This document shows positions 1-8,270 of a stretch of 64,000 nucleotides of DNA, one piece after another (the stretch's first letter is position 1; every line of letters begins with the position of its first letter). The DNA comes from Paenibacillus sp. L3-i20 (lineage in GTDB: Bacteria; Bacillota; Bacilli; Paenibacillales; Paenibacillaceae). The DNA lies in assembly GCF_022180385.2 (NCBI RefSeq), contig NZ_BQME02000001.1, positions 1,881,678-1,945,677 on the forward strand, read 5' to 3'. The translations under genes were made by a program, and so were the position numbers. Below the pieces are notes generated by a model, which was not told the origin of the DNA, searched no databases, and was given only the letters and a program-made list of their open reading frames with translations.

Positions 1-458
1 GAGGACTGGACCATGGTGCGTGGGCTGTTCTCAAATTACTTTACCCCGCTGCGGACATTCCGGTAGTTGGTTTATCTGTTAATCCTAATCTAACGAATGA
101 GCAGCAGTATCATATCGGCAAAGCTTTGGCAGAGCTTCGCGAACAGGATGTCCTGGTTATAGGCAGCGGCGGGACAGTCCATAATTTGCGAAGGTTAAAC
201 TGGCAGGGTGATGGGAACGACGAGTGGGCAGAATCCTTTGATAATTGGTTAAAGAGCAAGTTAGAAACGTGGGATGTCGATGCGCTGTTTAACTACAGAG
301 AATTAGCACCTTATGCTGTGGATGCTGCACCGACTACGGAACACTTTATTCCCTTGTTGATTGCGATGGGGACAGGAGATAAGAGCCGTAAGGCGGAATT
401 GCTTCATCAGAGTTATCAATTCGGCAACTTAAGCTTGAACTGTTGGCGATTTAATTGA
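1..458 (+). CDS. DODA-type extradiol ring-cleavage dioxygenase, 3' part only
   Basis: The frame is open from base 3, so the gene begins before the window. The readable part starts with the LDHGAW motif (bases 6-23), whose His is a metal ligand in the class III extradiol dioxygenase/DODA (YgiD-like) family. It continues through VLVIGSGGTVHNL and PTTEHFIPL, also typical, and ends with the family tail HQSYQFGNLSLNCWRF. Proteins of this family are cytoplasmic, bind Fe(II) or Zn(II), and open catechol-type rings; the substrate here cannot be told. About 152 codons are visible of a usual 255-265. The gene is followed by a clear terminator. Only the missing 5' part limits the call. Confidence 0.88.
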   Translation, partial: GLDHGAWAVLKLLYPAADIPVVGLSVNPNLTNEQQYHIGKALAELREQDVLVIGSGGTVHNLRRLNWQGDGNDEWAESFDNWLKSKLETWDVDALFNYRELAPYAVDAAPTTEHFIPLLIAMGTGDKSRKAELLHQSYQFGNLSLNCWRFN

Positions 459-525
459 CGGTAATAAAAGAGAGTTGAATAGAAGTAATTGTTAAACGAA
501 ATAAAGTGATAGACTTATCGAAATA

Positions 526-581
526 ATAAAAACATCGGCAGTCAGGACTGAAAATAAACGCCTGATCCGCCGATGTTTTTT
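526..581 (+). terminator. Terminator of the dioxygenase gene
   Basis: Arms AACATCGGC (531-539) and GCCGATGTT (569-577) are complementary, with an inner TCAGG/CCTGA pairing, followed by a T run at 576-581. It closes the dioxygenase gene. Confidence 0.85.
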
Positions 582-690
582 GTGCTCATATTGTCTTTTA
601 AGAGGACTATTCTCTTTCATCTTTGTGAACGAAATGCTGCTTCAAGTTAACCCTTTTAAGGCAAACGATTTTGTGTGAATGATCGTTCCA

Positions 691-713
691 TAAAAAAGGT
701 AGCGATTGCTACC
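691..713 (-). terminator. Terminator of the ada gene
   Basis: GGTAGC (699-704) and GCTACC (708-713) form a tight GATT-loop hairpin just after the ada stop codon. Read on the minus strand it is followed by six T. Confidence 0.8.
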
Positions 714-1763
714 CTAACAATTTTTTTGTTTTTCATGAGTTAACAGCCAGTTTTTCCGTGTTATTCCGCCACCGTACCCGCCTAAGTCGCCATTCGTATT
801 AATGACACGATGACAAGGAACGATGATCGCAAGTTGATTGGCTCCGTTGGCTTGAGCTACAGCACGAAATGAGGTAGGTTTGCCAAGTGCTTTGGCGATA
901 TCTAAATAAGACCTTGTTTCTCCTGCTGGTATGTTCATTAATTGCTCCCACACACTTTTTTGAAAGGGTGACCCTAATAAATGTATCGGAGTTTTAAAAT
1001 GGTTTAGAGAACCATTAAAGTATTGAGTCAGTTCCGCCTCAATGGATTGAATAGGTCCCGTCATGCCAGGAATAATCGCTGATTTTGTCCGCTTTCTAAG
1101 CCGCTCTACTTCTCGTTCTAGACCTCTTCGATCTACAAATTCCAATAGATGAAGCGCTTCTTCATCTCCAATCGCAATCATAGGTCCAAGACGCGTATCA
1201 ATCCAAGATGCTCGCAATATCTTTCCATCTTCTAATAAGGTGGGTGCTGCGCCCATGATGCGAGAGAATGCGTCTCTAAAACCGCTGCTTGATTCATATC
1301 CTGTCGATAGTTGAGTATCTATGATGGATTGCCCCTTTCTAATATTTTTCAGTGCAAGTCCCATGCGGCGTGCTCGTGCATATTCAACAAAAGTCATGCC
1401 GAATCGCTTTTTGAATTGGCGGCGCGCAGTGGATTCATCAACCGAGAGCTGTTTGAAATCTTGTCCCGTCCATCGTTTTTCAGGATTATGCTCAACCGCT
1501 TCAACAAGTACTCGGACAATCTCTGGCACGTGATTTGGATGTGATAAGGGACGGCATCTTTGGCAGGGTCGGAAGGAGGCTAGAAGTGCTTGCTGTGCGT
1601 TTTCGTAAAACTCACAGTTTTTGAACATTGGTTTCCGTGCTGGACAAGTCGGACGGCAAAATACACCCGTTGTTTTTACTCCGACATAAAATACGCCTTC
1701 GTATTCCGTGTTTTTCTCTACTAGAGCCCTGTAATATTCCTCATACTGTTCGACACCAATCAT
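714..1763 (-). CDS. ada: Ada: bifunctional alkylation-response regulator and O6-methylguanine-DNA methyltransferase
   Basis: The protein (349 aa) has the full Ada layout. The N-terminal zinc methyl-phosphotriester domain carries Cys36, Cys40, Cys67 and Cys70, matching the four-Cys cluster in which the first Cys takes the methyl group. An AraC-type helix-turn-helix region follows at about 85-180. The C-terminal alkyltransferase domain has the active-site PCHRV motif at Cys317, then GGYGGG. Family members repair methylated DNA by suicidal transfer and, once methylated, activate their own gene. In many Bacillales these functions are split over adaA and adaB, so a fused protein is worth noting. 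It has its own terminator and no co-directional partner. AGGATG precedes the ATG. Confidence 0.95.
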   Translation of the reverse strand: MIGVEQYEEYYRALVEKNTEYEGVFYVGVKTTGVFCRPTCPARKPMFKNCEFYENAQQALLASFRPCQRCRPLSHPNHVPEIVRVLVEAVEHNPEKRWTGQDFKQLSVDESTARRQFKKRFGMTFVEYARARRMGLALKNIRKGQSIIDTQLSTGYESSSGFRDAFSRIMGAAPTLLEDGKILRASWIDTRLGPMIAIGDEEALHLLEFVDRRGLEREVERLRKRTKSAIIPGMTGPIQSIEAELTQYFNGSLNHFKTPIHLLGSPFQKSVWEQLMNIPAGETRSYLDIAKALGKPTSFRAVAQANGANQLAIIVPCHRVINTNGDLGGYGGGITRKNWLLTHEKQKNC

Positions 1764-2087
1764 AGCAGCACATCCTAACCGTGAAATGTTGTTTTAATTA
1801 TAAAGCAACCCCCAAATTGGCGTCGCCGAAAATCAGGCATTCATTTTTTATTGGTAAGCTGATAACGACGAGGGTAGTTCATGTATCAAGTGATCTCAAA
1901 AGATCGCTATTAGAAGGGATATGGTGTTTTGAAAGATTCGGGAGATGAATGGACTAACGTGCATAACGATGTCAGCCAGCTGCCAACGAGTGAAATTCGC
2001 TCCTTGTGTACAACAAGGCTACTCTTTAGGGATAGCCTTTTTCGTGTTTTCAAATGACAGAAAATCAATCATCAGGGGGAAGCACGT
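1764..2087. other. Intergenic stretch between ada and the M60-like pseudogene
   Basis: No convincing gene. It should hold the ada promoter (minus strand), but I found no clear Ada-box. A hairpin terminator lies at 2013-2042, which has no intact plus-strand gene in front of it and may be left from a lost gene. Confidence 0.4.
2013..2042 (+). terminator. Hairpin terminator without an intact upstream gene
   Basis: AAGGCTA (2015-2021) pairs with TAGCCTT (2033-2039) and runs into five T (2038-2042). The only gene upstream within 550 bases is on the other strand, so this may be an attenuator or a relic. Confidence 0.65.
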
Positions 2088-2608
2088 ATGAAGAAAGTGA
2101 TAGCTATTGCAACATCAGCAGCCATTTTGGTTAGTTTATCAAGTAGCACAGAAACTTGAGATTTGGACATGGCACGAATAATCAACCGACCGGCTTAGTA
2201 GCGATGCCAGGCGATATGATCAACGTATATGTGGACGCTGAGACTCAAGTGCCTTCGCTTATCTTCTCACAACAAGAGGGGTCATGGTCCAGTTGGGGCG
2301 AGAGTGTACAATTGCGTCCAGGTAAAAATACGATTGTGGTGCCGGAAGAGCAAGGTAAGGCACCGCGGATTCGCTTTGAGGGACTAACACAGATTCCTAT
2401 GATGACGAAGGATACAGATGTTGCGGAGTTTAAAGCCTTTTTGACAACGTATAAAGAGCAATTGGATGCGGACAAAGCAGCATATCCAAATGTTACAGAT
2501 CGTAAAATGATTGATGTCGTGGAAATGGAGATGGATCTGACCATGCAACATGGGGAGATGCTAAGCTGCATTCTGCCAGTAAAGAAGTCTAGTTACGTAG
2601 CAAACTAG
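2088..2608 (+). pseudogene. Truncated, frameshifted M60-like (enhancin-type) peptidase N-terminus
   Basis: AGGGGGA precedes ATG 2088, which starts a signal-peptide-like segment MKKVIAIATSAAILVSLSSS that hits a stop at 2157-2159. From 2156 another frame is open for about 150 codons. It contains FGHGTNNQPTGLVAMPGDMI and then VYVDAE, followed by PRIRFEGLTQIPMMTKDTDV. These resemble the N-terminal part of secreted M60/enhancin-like metallopeptidases, which are several hundred residues longer. The HExxH zinc motif is not present. A frameshift behind the signal peptide plus loss of the catalytic part make it a pseudogene. Family assignment is from remembered motifs, not a search. Confidence 0.65.
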
Positions 2609-2624
2609 CCATTCATACCTGAAG

Positions 2625-2675
2625 AAAACGGGGCTGCTCCAAAAAGTTGTGCATAAAAAAGCTGACCCCGTTTTT
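2625..2675 (+). terminator. Terminator after the M60-like pseudogene
   Basis: AAAACGGGG (2625-2633) pairs with CCCCGTTTT (2666-2674), followed by T. The long loop is AT-rich. Confidence 0.65.
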
Positions 2676-2700
2676 CTATTGTTAAACATCCTTCAAGTGC

Positions 2701-2892
2701 TTATTTGAAATATTTCATATCATAAGTGATGATGTAAATGACATCGTCGTTAACAGTTGTAACGGAAATCTGATCGATTGACTTCTCTAATTCGGAGAAG
2801 GTTATTACTCCATCCGTATTTGTAAAAGTTTTCTTGGAAGAGAGTTCTATACCGAATAACCCAGGGATTTCACGTTCATTGCGAAACTCTGC
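2701..2892 (-). pseudogene. C-terminal gene remnant in frame behind the yesN-like stop
   Basis: Directly after the TAG of the YesN-like gene the same reading frame stays open for 63 codons to a TAA at 2701-2703. There is no start codon near its beginning. The peptide includes REIPGLFGIELSSKKTFTNT and, later, VNDDVIYIITYDMKYF. It looks like the tail of an unrelated protein whose front was lost. I do not recognise the family. It could also be a chance open frame. Confidence 0.35.
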
Positions 2893-4497
2893 CTATGACT
2901 GATCTTTACGATATTCCCCCGGATTGATTCCTACAAGCTTTTTGAATACTCTACTGAAATATTTCTCATCGTGATAACCAACCATCTCCGCAACTTGTGC
3001 AATACGCAGATGGGGATTATGAAGCAGCAGCTTTGACTTGTCGATGCGGATGCGACTAAGGTAGTCGAGTAACGTAACGCCGTATTCTTGCTTGAATTTG
3101 CGTGCGATATATTCTCGGCTTAGGAAGAAGCGACTAGCGACGTCCTGAAGCGATATATCCTCTTGGAAATGATTCTCCACAAATTTAGCGATATCATGAA
3201 TGAAAAAGTGCTCTTTCGTATGAAGCTGAGTCAATATTTTGGAAGCAGCACCTATGCGATTTTCCATTTGAGCTTTCAACTGTTCAAAGTGAAGCATCCC
3301 ATCCTCATTTAGAGGCAAAGGGTGAAAAGGCTCATCGTTTGCTGTATCTCGCTCTACAGCATGAGGTTCTTTGTTTTCACTTTCAAACCATTTAATTTGC
3401 ATCCAATCCCATTCATTATCCCACTCAATCAGTTGTTCAGGCGTAACAGAGCCTAGCGACTTGATGCTGTCCACCCACTTCGCTGTGATCCGTTCGAATT
3501 GTTCACGGTTGCCGCTTAGTGCTGTAAGGCGAAGCTGCTCTTCAATCGACGTTAAGCGGAGCGGCCTTGCTGATTGATTGCTATGCTCCTCGAACTGATG
3601 CAGCCGAGAGGATACAAGTATATTTCGATTCCATAACGCTTTGGAAGCATCGAGGTATGCTTGCGATACTTGCTCAGGAAATGTCCGCTTCATCACAACC
3701 CCGAAATGAACGCGACGGTTCAATGTTGCATAAATACCATCATTAATTTCGTTTAGTAGATTGGTAAATGAACTTCGGTCATCCCAATACAGAATGACAA
3801 TTTCACCTGAGCTATTTAGGTGGCGGAATGCGATTCCCTTCGACTTCAGCAGTTCGTTGCAAATATTTCCGATGATGAAATAGAGCAGCAACAATTGACC
3901 TTGGAATTTCTCTATTAGTTTCTGGTCCAGCTGTGAAATAGATAAAACAGCAACCGAGCAGGACGATACAGGCATCGGAATACGAATATCTTCATGAAGC
4001 TGATTAAGAAGATCTCTGCGAGTCTGTCCAGTGACGAGCTCTGTTAACAACTTGTCAACATAATGAGGTTTCATCTCGTTGACTTCAATGCTCTGCTGCA
4101 TCATCCGTTGCCGTGAATCCTCTTCCTTGCGCCAACAATCTGTTGCTTTGCCCAGTGCCTCGTTCAGTATATCGGCTTTGACCGGTTTAAGAATATAGTC
4201 CATCCCACCATTACGGATAGTATGACGAACATATTCAAACTCATCATAACCACTTATAACAATCACTTTAATTTGAGGTTTATTTGTATGAAGCCAGGTC
4301 AGTAACTCTGCCCCATTTTTACGAGGCATTTTCATATCGGTCAATACGATTTGCGGGTTCATCGTCTCAATGATAGAGACAGCTTGTTCACCATCAGTAG
4401 CTTGTACGACTTCTGATATTCCGTGCGCAGACCAATCTGCTAATAAGTTGATGGCATTTCGTACATGTTTTTCGTCATCTACAATTAATACTTTCAT
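2893..4497 (-). CDS. YesN-type response regulator (REC + AraC HTH)
   Basis: The protein (534 aa from the start chosen) begins MKVLIVDDEKHVR, a receiver domain with acidic DDE at 7-9 and the phospho-acceptor Asp54 in VLTDMKMP. A long central region of unknown structure follows, then an AraC-type DNA-binding domain in the last 100 residues (FLSREYIARKFKQEYG; VAEMVGYHDEKYFSRVFKK). The upstream ATG at 4519-4521 is rejected because the internal ATG overlaps the kinase stop as ATGA, the usual translational coupling. Partner: the YesM-like kinase just upstream. By context it should activate the divergent sugar importer and glucosidase genes starting at 6428. This is inference from position. Confidence 0.93.
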   Translation of the reverse strand: MKVLIVDDEKHVRNAINLLADWSAHGISEVVQATDGEQAVSIIETMNPQIVLTDMKMPRKNGAELLTWLHTNKPQIKVIVISGYDEFEYVRHTIRNGGMDYILKPVKADILNEALGKATDCWRKEEDSRQRMMQQSIEVNEMKPHYVDKLLTELVTGQTRRDLLNQLHEDIRIPMPVSSCSVAVLSISQLDQKLIEKFQGQLLLLYFIIGNICNELLKSKGIAFRHLNSSGEIVILYWDDRSSFTNLLNEINDGIYATLNRRVHFGVVMKRTFPEQVSQAYLDASKALWNRNILVSSRLHQFEEHSNQSARPLRLTSIEEQLRLTALSGNREQFERITAKWVDSIKSLGSVTPEQLIEWDNEWDWMQIKWFESENKEPHAVERDTANDEPFHPLPLNEDGMLHFEQLKAQMENRIGAASKILTQLHTKEHFFIHDIAKFVENHFQEDISLQDVASRFFLSREYIARKFKQEYGVTLLDYLSRIRIDKSKLLLHNPHLRIAQVAEMVGYHDEKYFSRVFKKLVGINPGEYRKDQS

Positions 4498-6278
4498 GAA
4501 AGCCCACTCTCCCAAACACACTCTAAGGTGATCTTCACGCCATGAGGTTCTATATTTTCAATTCGGAGGACAGCTGTGTCAGCGTAATAAAGTTGCAGTC
4601 GCATAAGCACATTGTACAAACCAATAGATGTACGCTCTGTCTCAACATTATCTTCGTTTACATGGTCAATTAACAAATTTTGTTGAAGCTGTTTAAGCTC
4701 ATGCTCAGGGATAGAGACACCGTTATTCTCTATTTCAATAATAAGCCGTTCCGCAGATGATATCCAGCTTCGTACGAATAACTGTCCCATGCCTAGATGG
4801 GGGTCCATCCCATGTTTGAAATAGTTCTCAACGAGCGGCTGCAGCGTCATCTTAGGAATTGCTGCGGTTAAGCTGTCAGGAGCTAAGTCCAGTGTATATT
4901 CGAACTGCTCATCGAATCGTTCCTTTTGCAGGCCCAAATAAAGCTTTAAATGGTTGGCCTCCTCTTTCAAGGTCACCAGCACCTCTCCGCTGCGCATTTT
5001 GTAACGCATAATATCTGCTAAGGAAGAGAGATGGTTATAGACACGCGGCACATTGTGCTCCAGTGCTACAGTACCGATTGATTGTAAGGTGTTATACAGA
5101 AAGTGTGGATCGATTTGCGATTGCAGCGCTTTAAGTTGATTCGTCTTGTTAGCTAATTCAAGTTTATATTTTCGCAAAATAAGATTGTTAATTGTATCCA
5201 TCATCTGTCTGAATTGCCTGGATAGGTAGCCGATTTCATCTTTGCTGTTCAGCTCAATCTCGACAGTTAAGCGGCCCGTCTGAATTTGATTCATATAGCT
5301 CGCCAGTTGCTTAATGGGTTTCGTAATACGGAATGAAATAAACAACGTACCAATTATAACAGCGAGAAGGGCGAGCAAGGCAACAACAACGTTAATGGTA
5401 GTCAATTCTGTCGACCTATAATAAAGCGCATCATGAGGAATCTGCTTCACTAACGTCCACTGGGCAAACGGAAGTTCCAGCTTCTCATACACTTGGATGG
5501 AGTCATCATCATCAATAACGCCAGAATCGTTCATTGTTTTCTGTGCCGCCAAATCAGCGTTAGCAAGAGGTTTTCCAATTTCTTCTGGATTACCGCTGTA
5601 AATGACGATATTGTTTTCATCCAATAGGTACAGATATTCATCTTTCGCATTATTAAGTTGGTTACAGATCGCAGCAATACTATCCAATTTTACATCAATG
5701 GCCAAAATAGCGAGTTGCTCTATAGATGGAATTCGAGTGATCGGACGATAGAAGGTAAGTACCGGCGCATCTGAATCATTATTGAGTGAAGCGGGAAATC
5801 CATAACTATGAGCTGTATGAGGCGGTTCAATGATGATCTTGTCTGAATCATATTTTTCAGTACTTATAAATGGTGAATCACGCTGTTCTCGTCTTGGCAC
5901 ACTATTAGTTATGAGCGTGGATTGATTGGTCCCGTGTGCATGCATGTATACCTGCTGAATATCCGGCAAAGATCCCTGTAAATTTTGCAGGGTGCTATAC
6001 ATTTCTGCAATTGCCTGATAGTCGTCGATGTCTTTGGATAAGTTATTTAGGAAATGCGGATCGGAGTAAACGACGACAGAAGCACGGTTAATGCTCGTTA
6101 AATAATTGCTTAAGTTGGTTTTACCTTGAAAAATTAACTTGGCATTTTCACTTAAAGCTTGTTCCTTGATTGATTCCCGCGTGTGGATGAGCGTAATGAC
6201 TAATGAAAGTACCAAGGGCACGATAGTAACGACTAACATGAATTTAATTAGTTTTGTCCGTATGCTGTGAGAATTCAT
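4494..6278 (-). CDS. YesM-type sensor histidine kinase
   Basis: Membrane sensor kinase (594 aa). TM1 is at about 12-32, an extracellular sensing region at 33-290 contains the Cache-like stretch ILAIDVKLDSIAAIC, TM2 is at about 295-317, and a HAMP domain follows at 318-370. The phospho-acceptor is His392 in IDPHFLYNTL, the LytS/YesM (His_kinase PF06580) type rather than HisKA. The ATPase domain shows LQPLVENYFKHGM and IEIENNG. Four-base overlap with the regulator gene makes a two-gene operon. It is divergent from the importer at 6428, so it probably senses an external sugar or the loaded binding protein. Confidence 0.94.
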   Translation of the reverse strand: MNSHSIRTKLIKFMLVVTIVPLVLSLVITLIHTRESIKEQALSENAKLIFQGKTNLSNYLTSINRASVVVYSDPHFLNNLSKDIDDYQAIAEMYSTLQNLQGSLPDIQQVYMHAHGTNQSTLITNSVPRREQRDSPFISTEKYDSDKIIIEPPHTAHSYGFPASLNNDSDAPVLTFYRPITRIPSIEQLAILAIDVKLDSIAAICNQLNNAKDEYLYLLDENNIVIYSGNPEEIGKPLANADLAAQKTMNDSGVIDDDDSIQVYEKLELPFAQWTLVKQIPHDALYYRSTELTTINVVVALLALLAVIIGTLFISFRITKPIKQLASYMNQIQTGRLTVEIELNSKDEIGYLSRQFRQMMDTINNLILRKYKLELANKTNQLKALQSQIDPHFLYNTLQSIGTVALEHNVPRVYNHLSSLADIMRYKMRSGEVLVTLKEEANHLKLYLGLQKERFDEQFEYTLDLAPDSLTAAIPKMTLQPLVENYFKHGMDPHLGMGQLFVRSWISSAERLIIEIENNGVSIPEHELKQLQQNLLIDHVNEDNVETERTSIGLYNVLMRLQLYYADTAVLRIENIEPHGVKITLECVWESGLS

Positions 6279-6427
6279 GAGCAGTCACCTCGTTTCTGTT
6301 AAGGATATAAGTGGAATGAGATCAATATTGTACTCCTATTGGTTCACGATCGTCTGTTTTTTTATCTTTGACTTTCTCGCATACTAAATTATAAGCCAAA
6401 AATGAAATGTGCAAAGGGGAGAACGGG

Positions 6428-7309
6428 ATGAACCGCAAAAAAACTTCGCAATTGACTCAGCAGGCTGTGTTCGTAGGTCCTGCTATCATATTTTTCAGCC
6501 TTATCATTGTCATGCCCTTCCTACTTGGGTTGTATTATTCATTCACCGATTGGAACGGTGTATCGGGAGAAGTGTCATGGATCGGGCTAGAAAATTATAA
6601 ACAAATCTTTATGCACGATACGGGCTTCCGTGATTCCTTTTGGTTTACGACCAAATTCACAATCCTTGGCGTCGTATTAACAAATGTATTGGGCTTCTTC
6701 TTAGCCTATTTCCTAATAAAACCGCTTAAAACGCGTAATTTTCTTCGCACTGTATTCTTTATGCCAAACGTAATCGGCGGACTGTTGCTCGGATTTATAT
6801 GGCAGTTTATTTTTGTAAAAGGTTTCTCGGCAATTGGCAGCGCAACAGGCATTTCTTTCTTTAATTTACCTTGGCTCGGCACAGAGAATACAGCCTTTTG
6901 GGCAATCGTTATCGTATTCGTTTGGCAAACGGCCGGTTATTTGATGGTTATCTACATTTCATCACTAAACAATGTGCCGAAGGATATTTTGGAAGCGGCT
7001 GAGATCGATGGTGCAAGTCGTTTTCAAGTTCTTCGCTCCATTATTATCCCTCTTATTATGCCAGCGGCGACAGTTTGTTTGTTTCTAGCTATTTCTTGGT
7101 CGTTCAAAATGTTCGATCTTAACTTGTCGCTTACAAAAGGTGGTCCATTCGGTTCAACGGAATCGGTAGCGATGAACATTTACAACGAAGCATTCGCACG
7201 TAATAGATATGGTTTGGGTACGGCAAAAGCGATTATATTCTTCGTCATTGTAGCTGTTATAACAACCCTTCAAGTGAAACTAACAAAAAGCAAGGAGGTT
7301 AAAGCGTAA
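6428..7309 (+). CDS. Sugar ABC transporter permease, MalF/UgpA type
   Basis: Integral membrane permease of the CUT1 carbohydrate importer family with six predicted membrane segments. The cytoplasmic EAA loop that docks the ATPase is visible as EAAEIDGASRFQVLRSIIIP. The start is placed at ATG 6428, behind GGGGAGAACGGG, rather than an ATG 21 bases earlier. The stop codon overlaps the next start as TAATG. No ATPase gene is in the locus; importers of this type in Bacillales share a general ATPase (MsmX type) encoded elsewhere, so that is the likely partner. Confidence 0.93.
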   Translation: MNRKKTSQLTQQAVFVGPAIIFFSLIIVMPFLLGLYYSFTDWNGVSGEVSWIGLENYKQIFMHDTGFRDSFWFTTKFTILGVVLTNVLGFFLAYFLIKPLKTRNFLRTVFFMPNVIGGLLLGFIWQFIFVKGFSAIGSATGISFFNLPWLGTENTAFWAIVIVFVWQTAGYLMVIYISSLNNVPKDILEAAEIDGASRFQVLRSIIIPLIMPAATVCLFLAISWSFKMFDLNLSLTKGGPFGSTESVAMNIYNEAFARNRYGLGTAKAIIFFVIVAVITTLQVKLTKSKEVKA

Positions 7310-8145
7310 TGGACATGACAAAAAACGAACGTACTGGAAGAATTGTGACGGAAGTAATCATGATATTAATCGCTTTACTCTTTCTTGTTCCGTTTTACTT
7401 TTTATTCGTCAATTCAGTTAAGAGCATTGGTGATTTGTACACGAATGCAGCTAGTTTGCCGAAGTCATTGGAATGGGGCAACTATGCGCGTGCATTCGAA
7501 ATCACAAAATTCCCTACTGCGTTCCTTAACTCGTTCATCATCACAATCATTAGCAATGTCGTCATCGTCCTCATAAGCGCGATGGCAGCTTATCGGATGG
7601 TACGTACAGATAGCCGATTCAACCGCCTTCTATTCGTTGTGTTCGTAGCGGCAATGGTTGTGCCATTCCAATCCATCATGATTCCGCTTGTAAAGGTGAC
7701 AAGCACATTAGGTCTCATGAACAGCATTCCAGGATTGATCATTTGTTACCTAGGCTTTGGCGTTCCAATTTCAGTCTTTTTGTTCCATGGGTTTGTGAAG
7801 TCGATACCTCTAGAAATCGAAGAGGCAGCAACAGTAGACGGATCGAATGTGTATGGCGTCTTTTATCGAGTAGTATTGCCACTTCTTAAGCCGATGCTAG
7901 TGACCGTATTTATTTTGAACACGCTATGGATATGGAATGACTACTTGCTACCGTCGCTTATTTTGCAAGCACCTGAGCTTCGTACGATTCCAATTGCAAC
8001 GTTCAATTTCTTTGGACAGTATACGAAGCAATGGGATTTGGCACTACCAGCCCTTGTTATGGGTATTCTACCTGTTATCGTCTTTTTCTTATCGATGCAG
8101 AAGTACATTATTGAAGGTATTACGCAAGGTGCGGTGAAAGGCTAA
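7309..8145 (+). CDS. Sugar ABC transporter permease, MalG/UgpE type
   Basis: Second permease subunit (278 aa), six predicted membrane segments. The EAA loop reads IPLEIEEAATVDGSNVYGVF, and the protein ends KYIIEGITQGAVKG as is usual in this family. Its ATG overlaps the stop of the first permease by one base, so the two are translationally coupled. Forms the inner-membrane channel with the product of 6428-7309 and receives substrate from the lipoprotein encoded at 8271. Confidence 0.93.
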   Translation: MDMTKNERTGRIVTEVIMILIALLFLVPFYFLFVNSVKSIGDLYTNAASLPKSLEWGNYARAFEITKFPTAFLNSFIITIISNVVIVLISAMAAYRMVRTDSRFNRLLFVVFVAAMVVPFQSIMIPLVKVTSTLGLMNSIPGLIICYLGFGVPISVFLFHGFVKSIPLEIEEAATVDGSNVYGVFYRVVLPLLKPMLVTVFILNTLWIWNDYLLPSLILQAPELRTIPIATFNFFGQYTKQWDLALPALVMGILPVIVFFLSMQKYIIEGITQGAVKG

Positions 8146-8220
8146 GGGGATGTCACAGATGTCTCCCTCTTTGGTCAATATCCTCCCTACAACAATAGGG
8201 CACAACACTCTACAATGAAG

Positions 8221-8236
8221 AAGTAAACGTTTTCAA
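8221..8236 (+). promoter_or_regulatory. Candidate CcpA (cre) operator
   Basis: AAGTAAACGTTTTCAA fits the cre consensus WTGNAANCGNWNNCWW at every fixed position except the second. It sits 35 bases before the binding-protein start, between the permease and binding-protein genes, so it would act on an internal promoter or as a roadblock. Confidence 0.5.
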
Positions 8237-8270
8237 ACATACCAGTCAAAACATACAGGGAGGCTTCATT

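Noticed and set aside
1925..2030. Possible short gene starting at about 1946 behind GGGAG
   Set aside because: Fewer than 30 codons, no recognisable content, and it runs into the 2013-2042 hairpin.
2625..2680. GGGCTGCTCCAAAAAGT next to a hairpin, resembling the end of an insertion sequence
   Set aside because: No matching inverted repeat partner, no transposase and no target duplication; a terminator explains it.
8146..8185. AGGGGA/TCTCCCT hairpin after the second permease gene
   Set aside because: Stem has mismatches and the T tract is short; not listed as a terminator.
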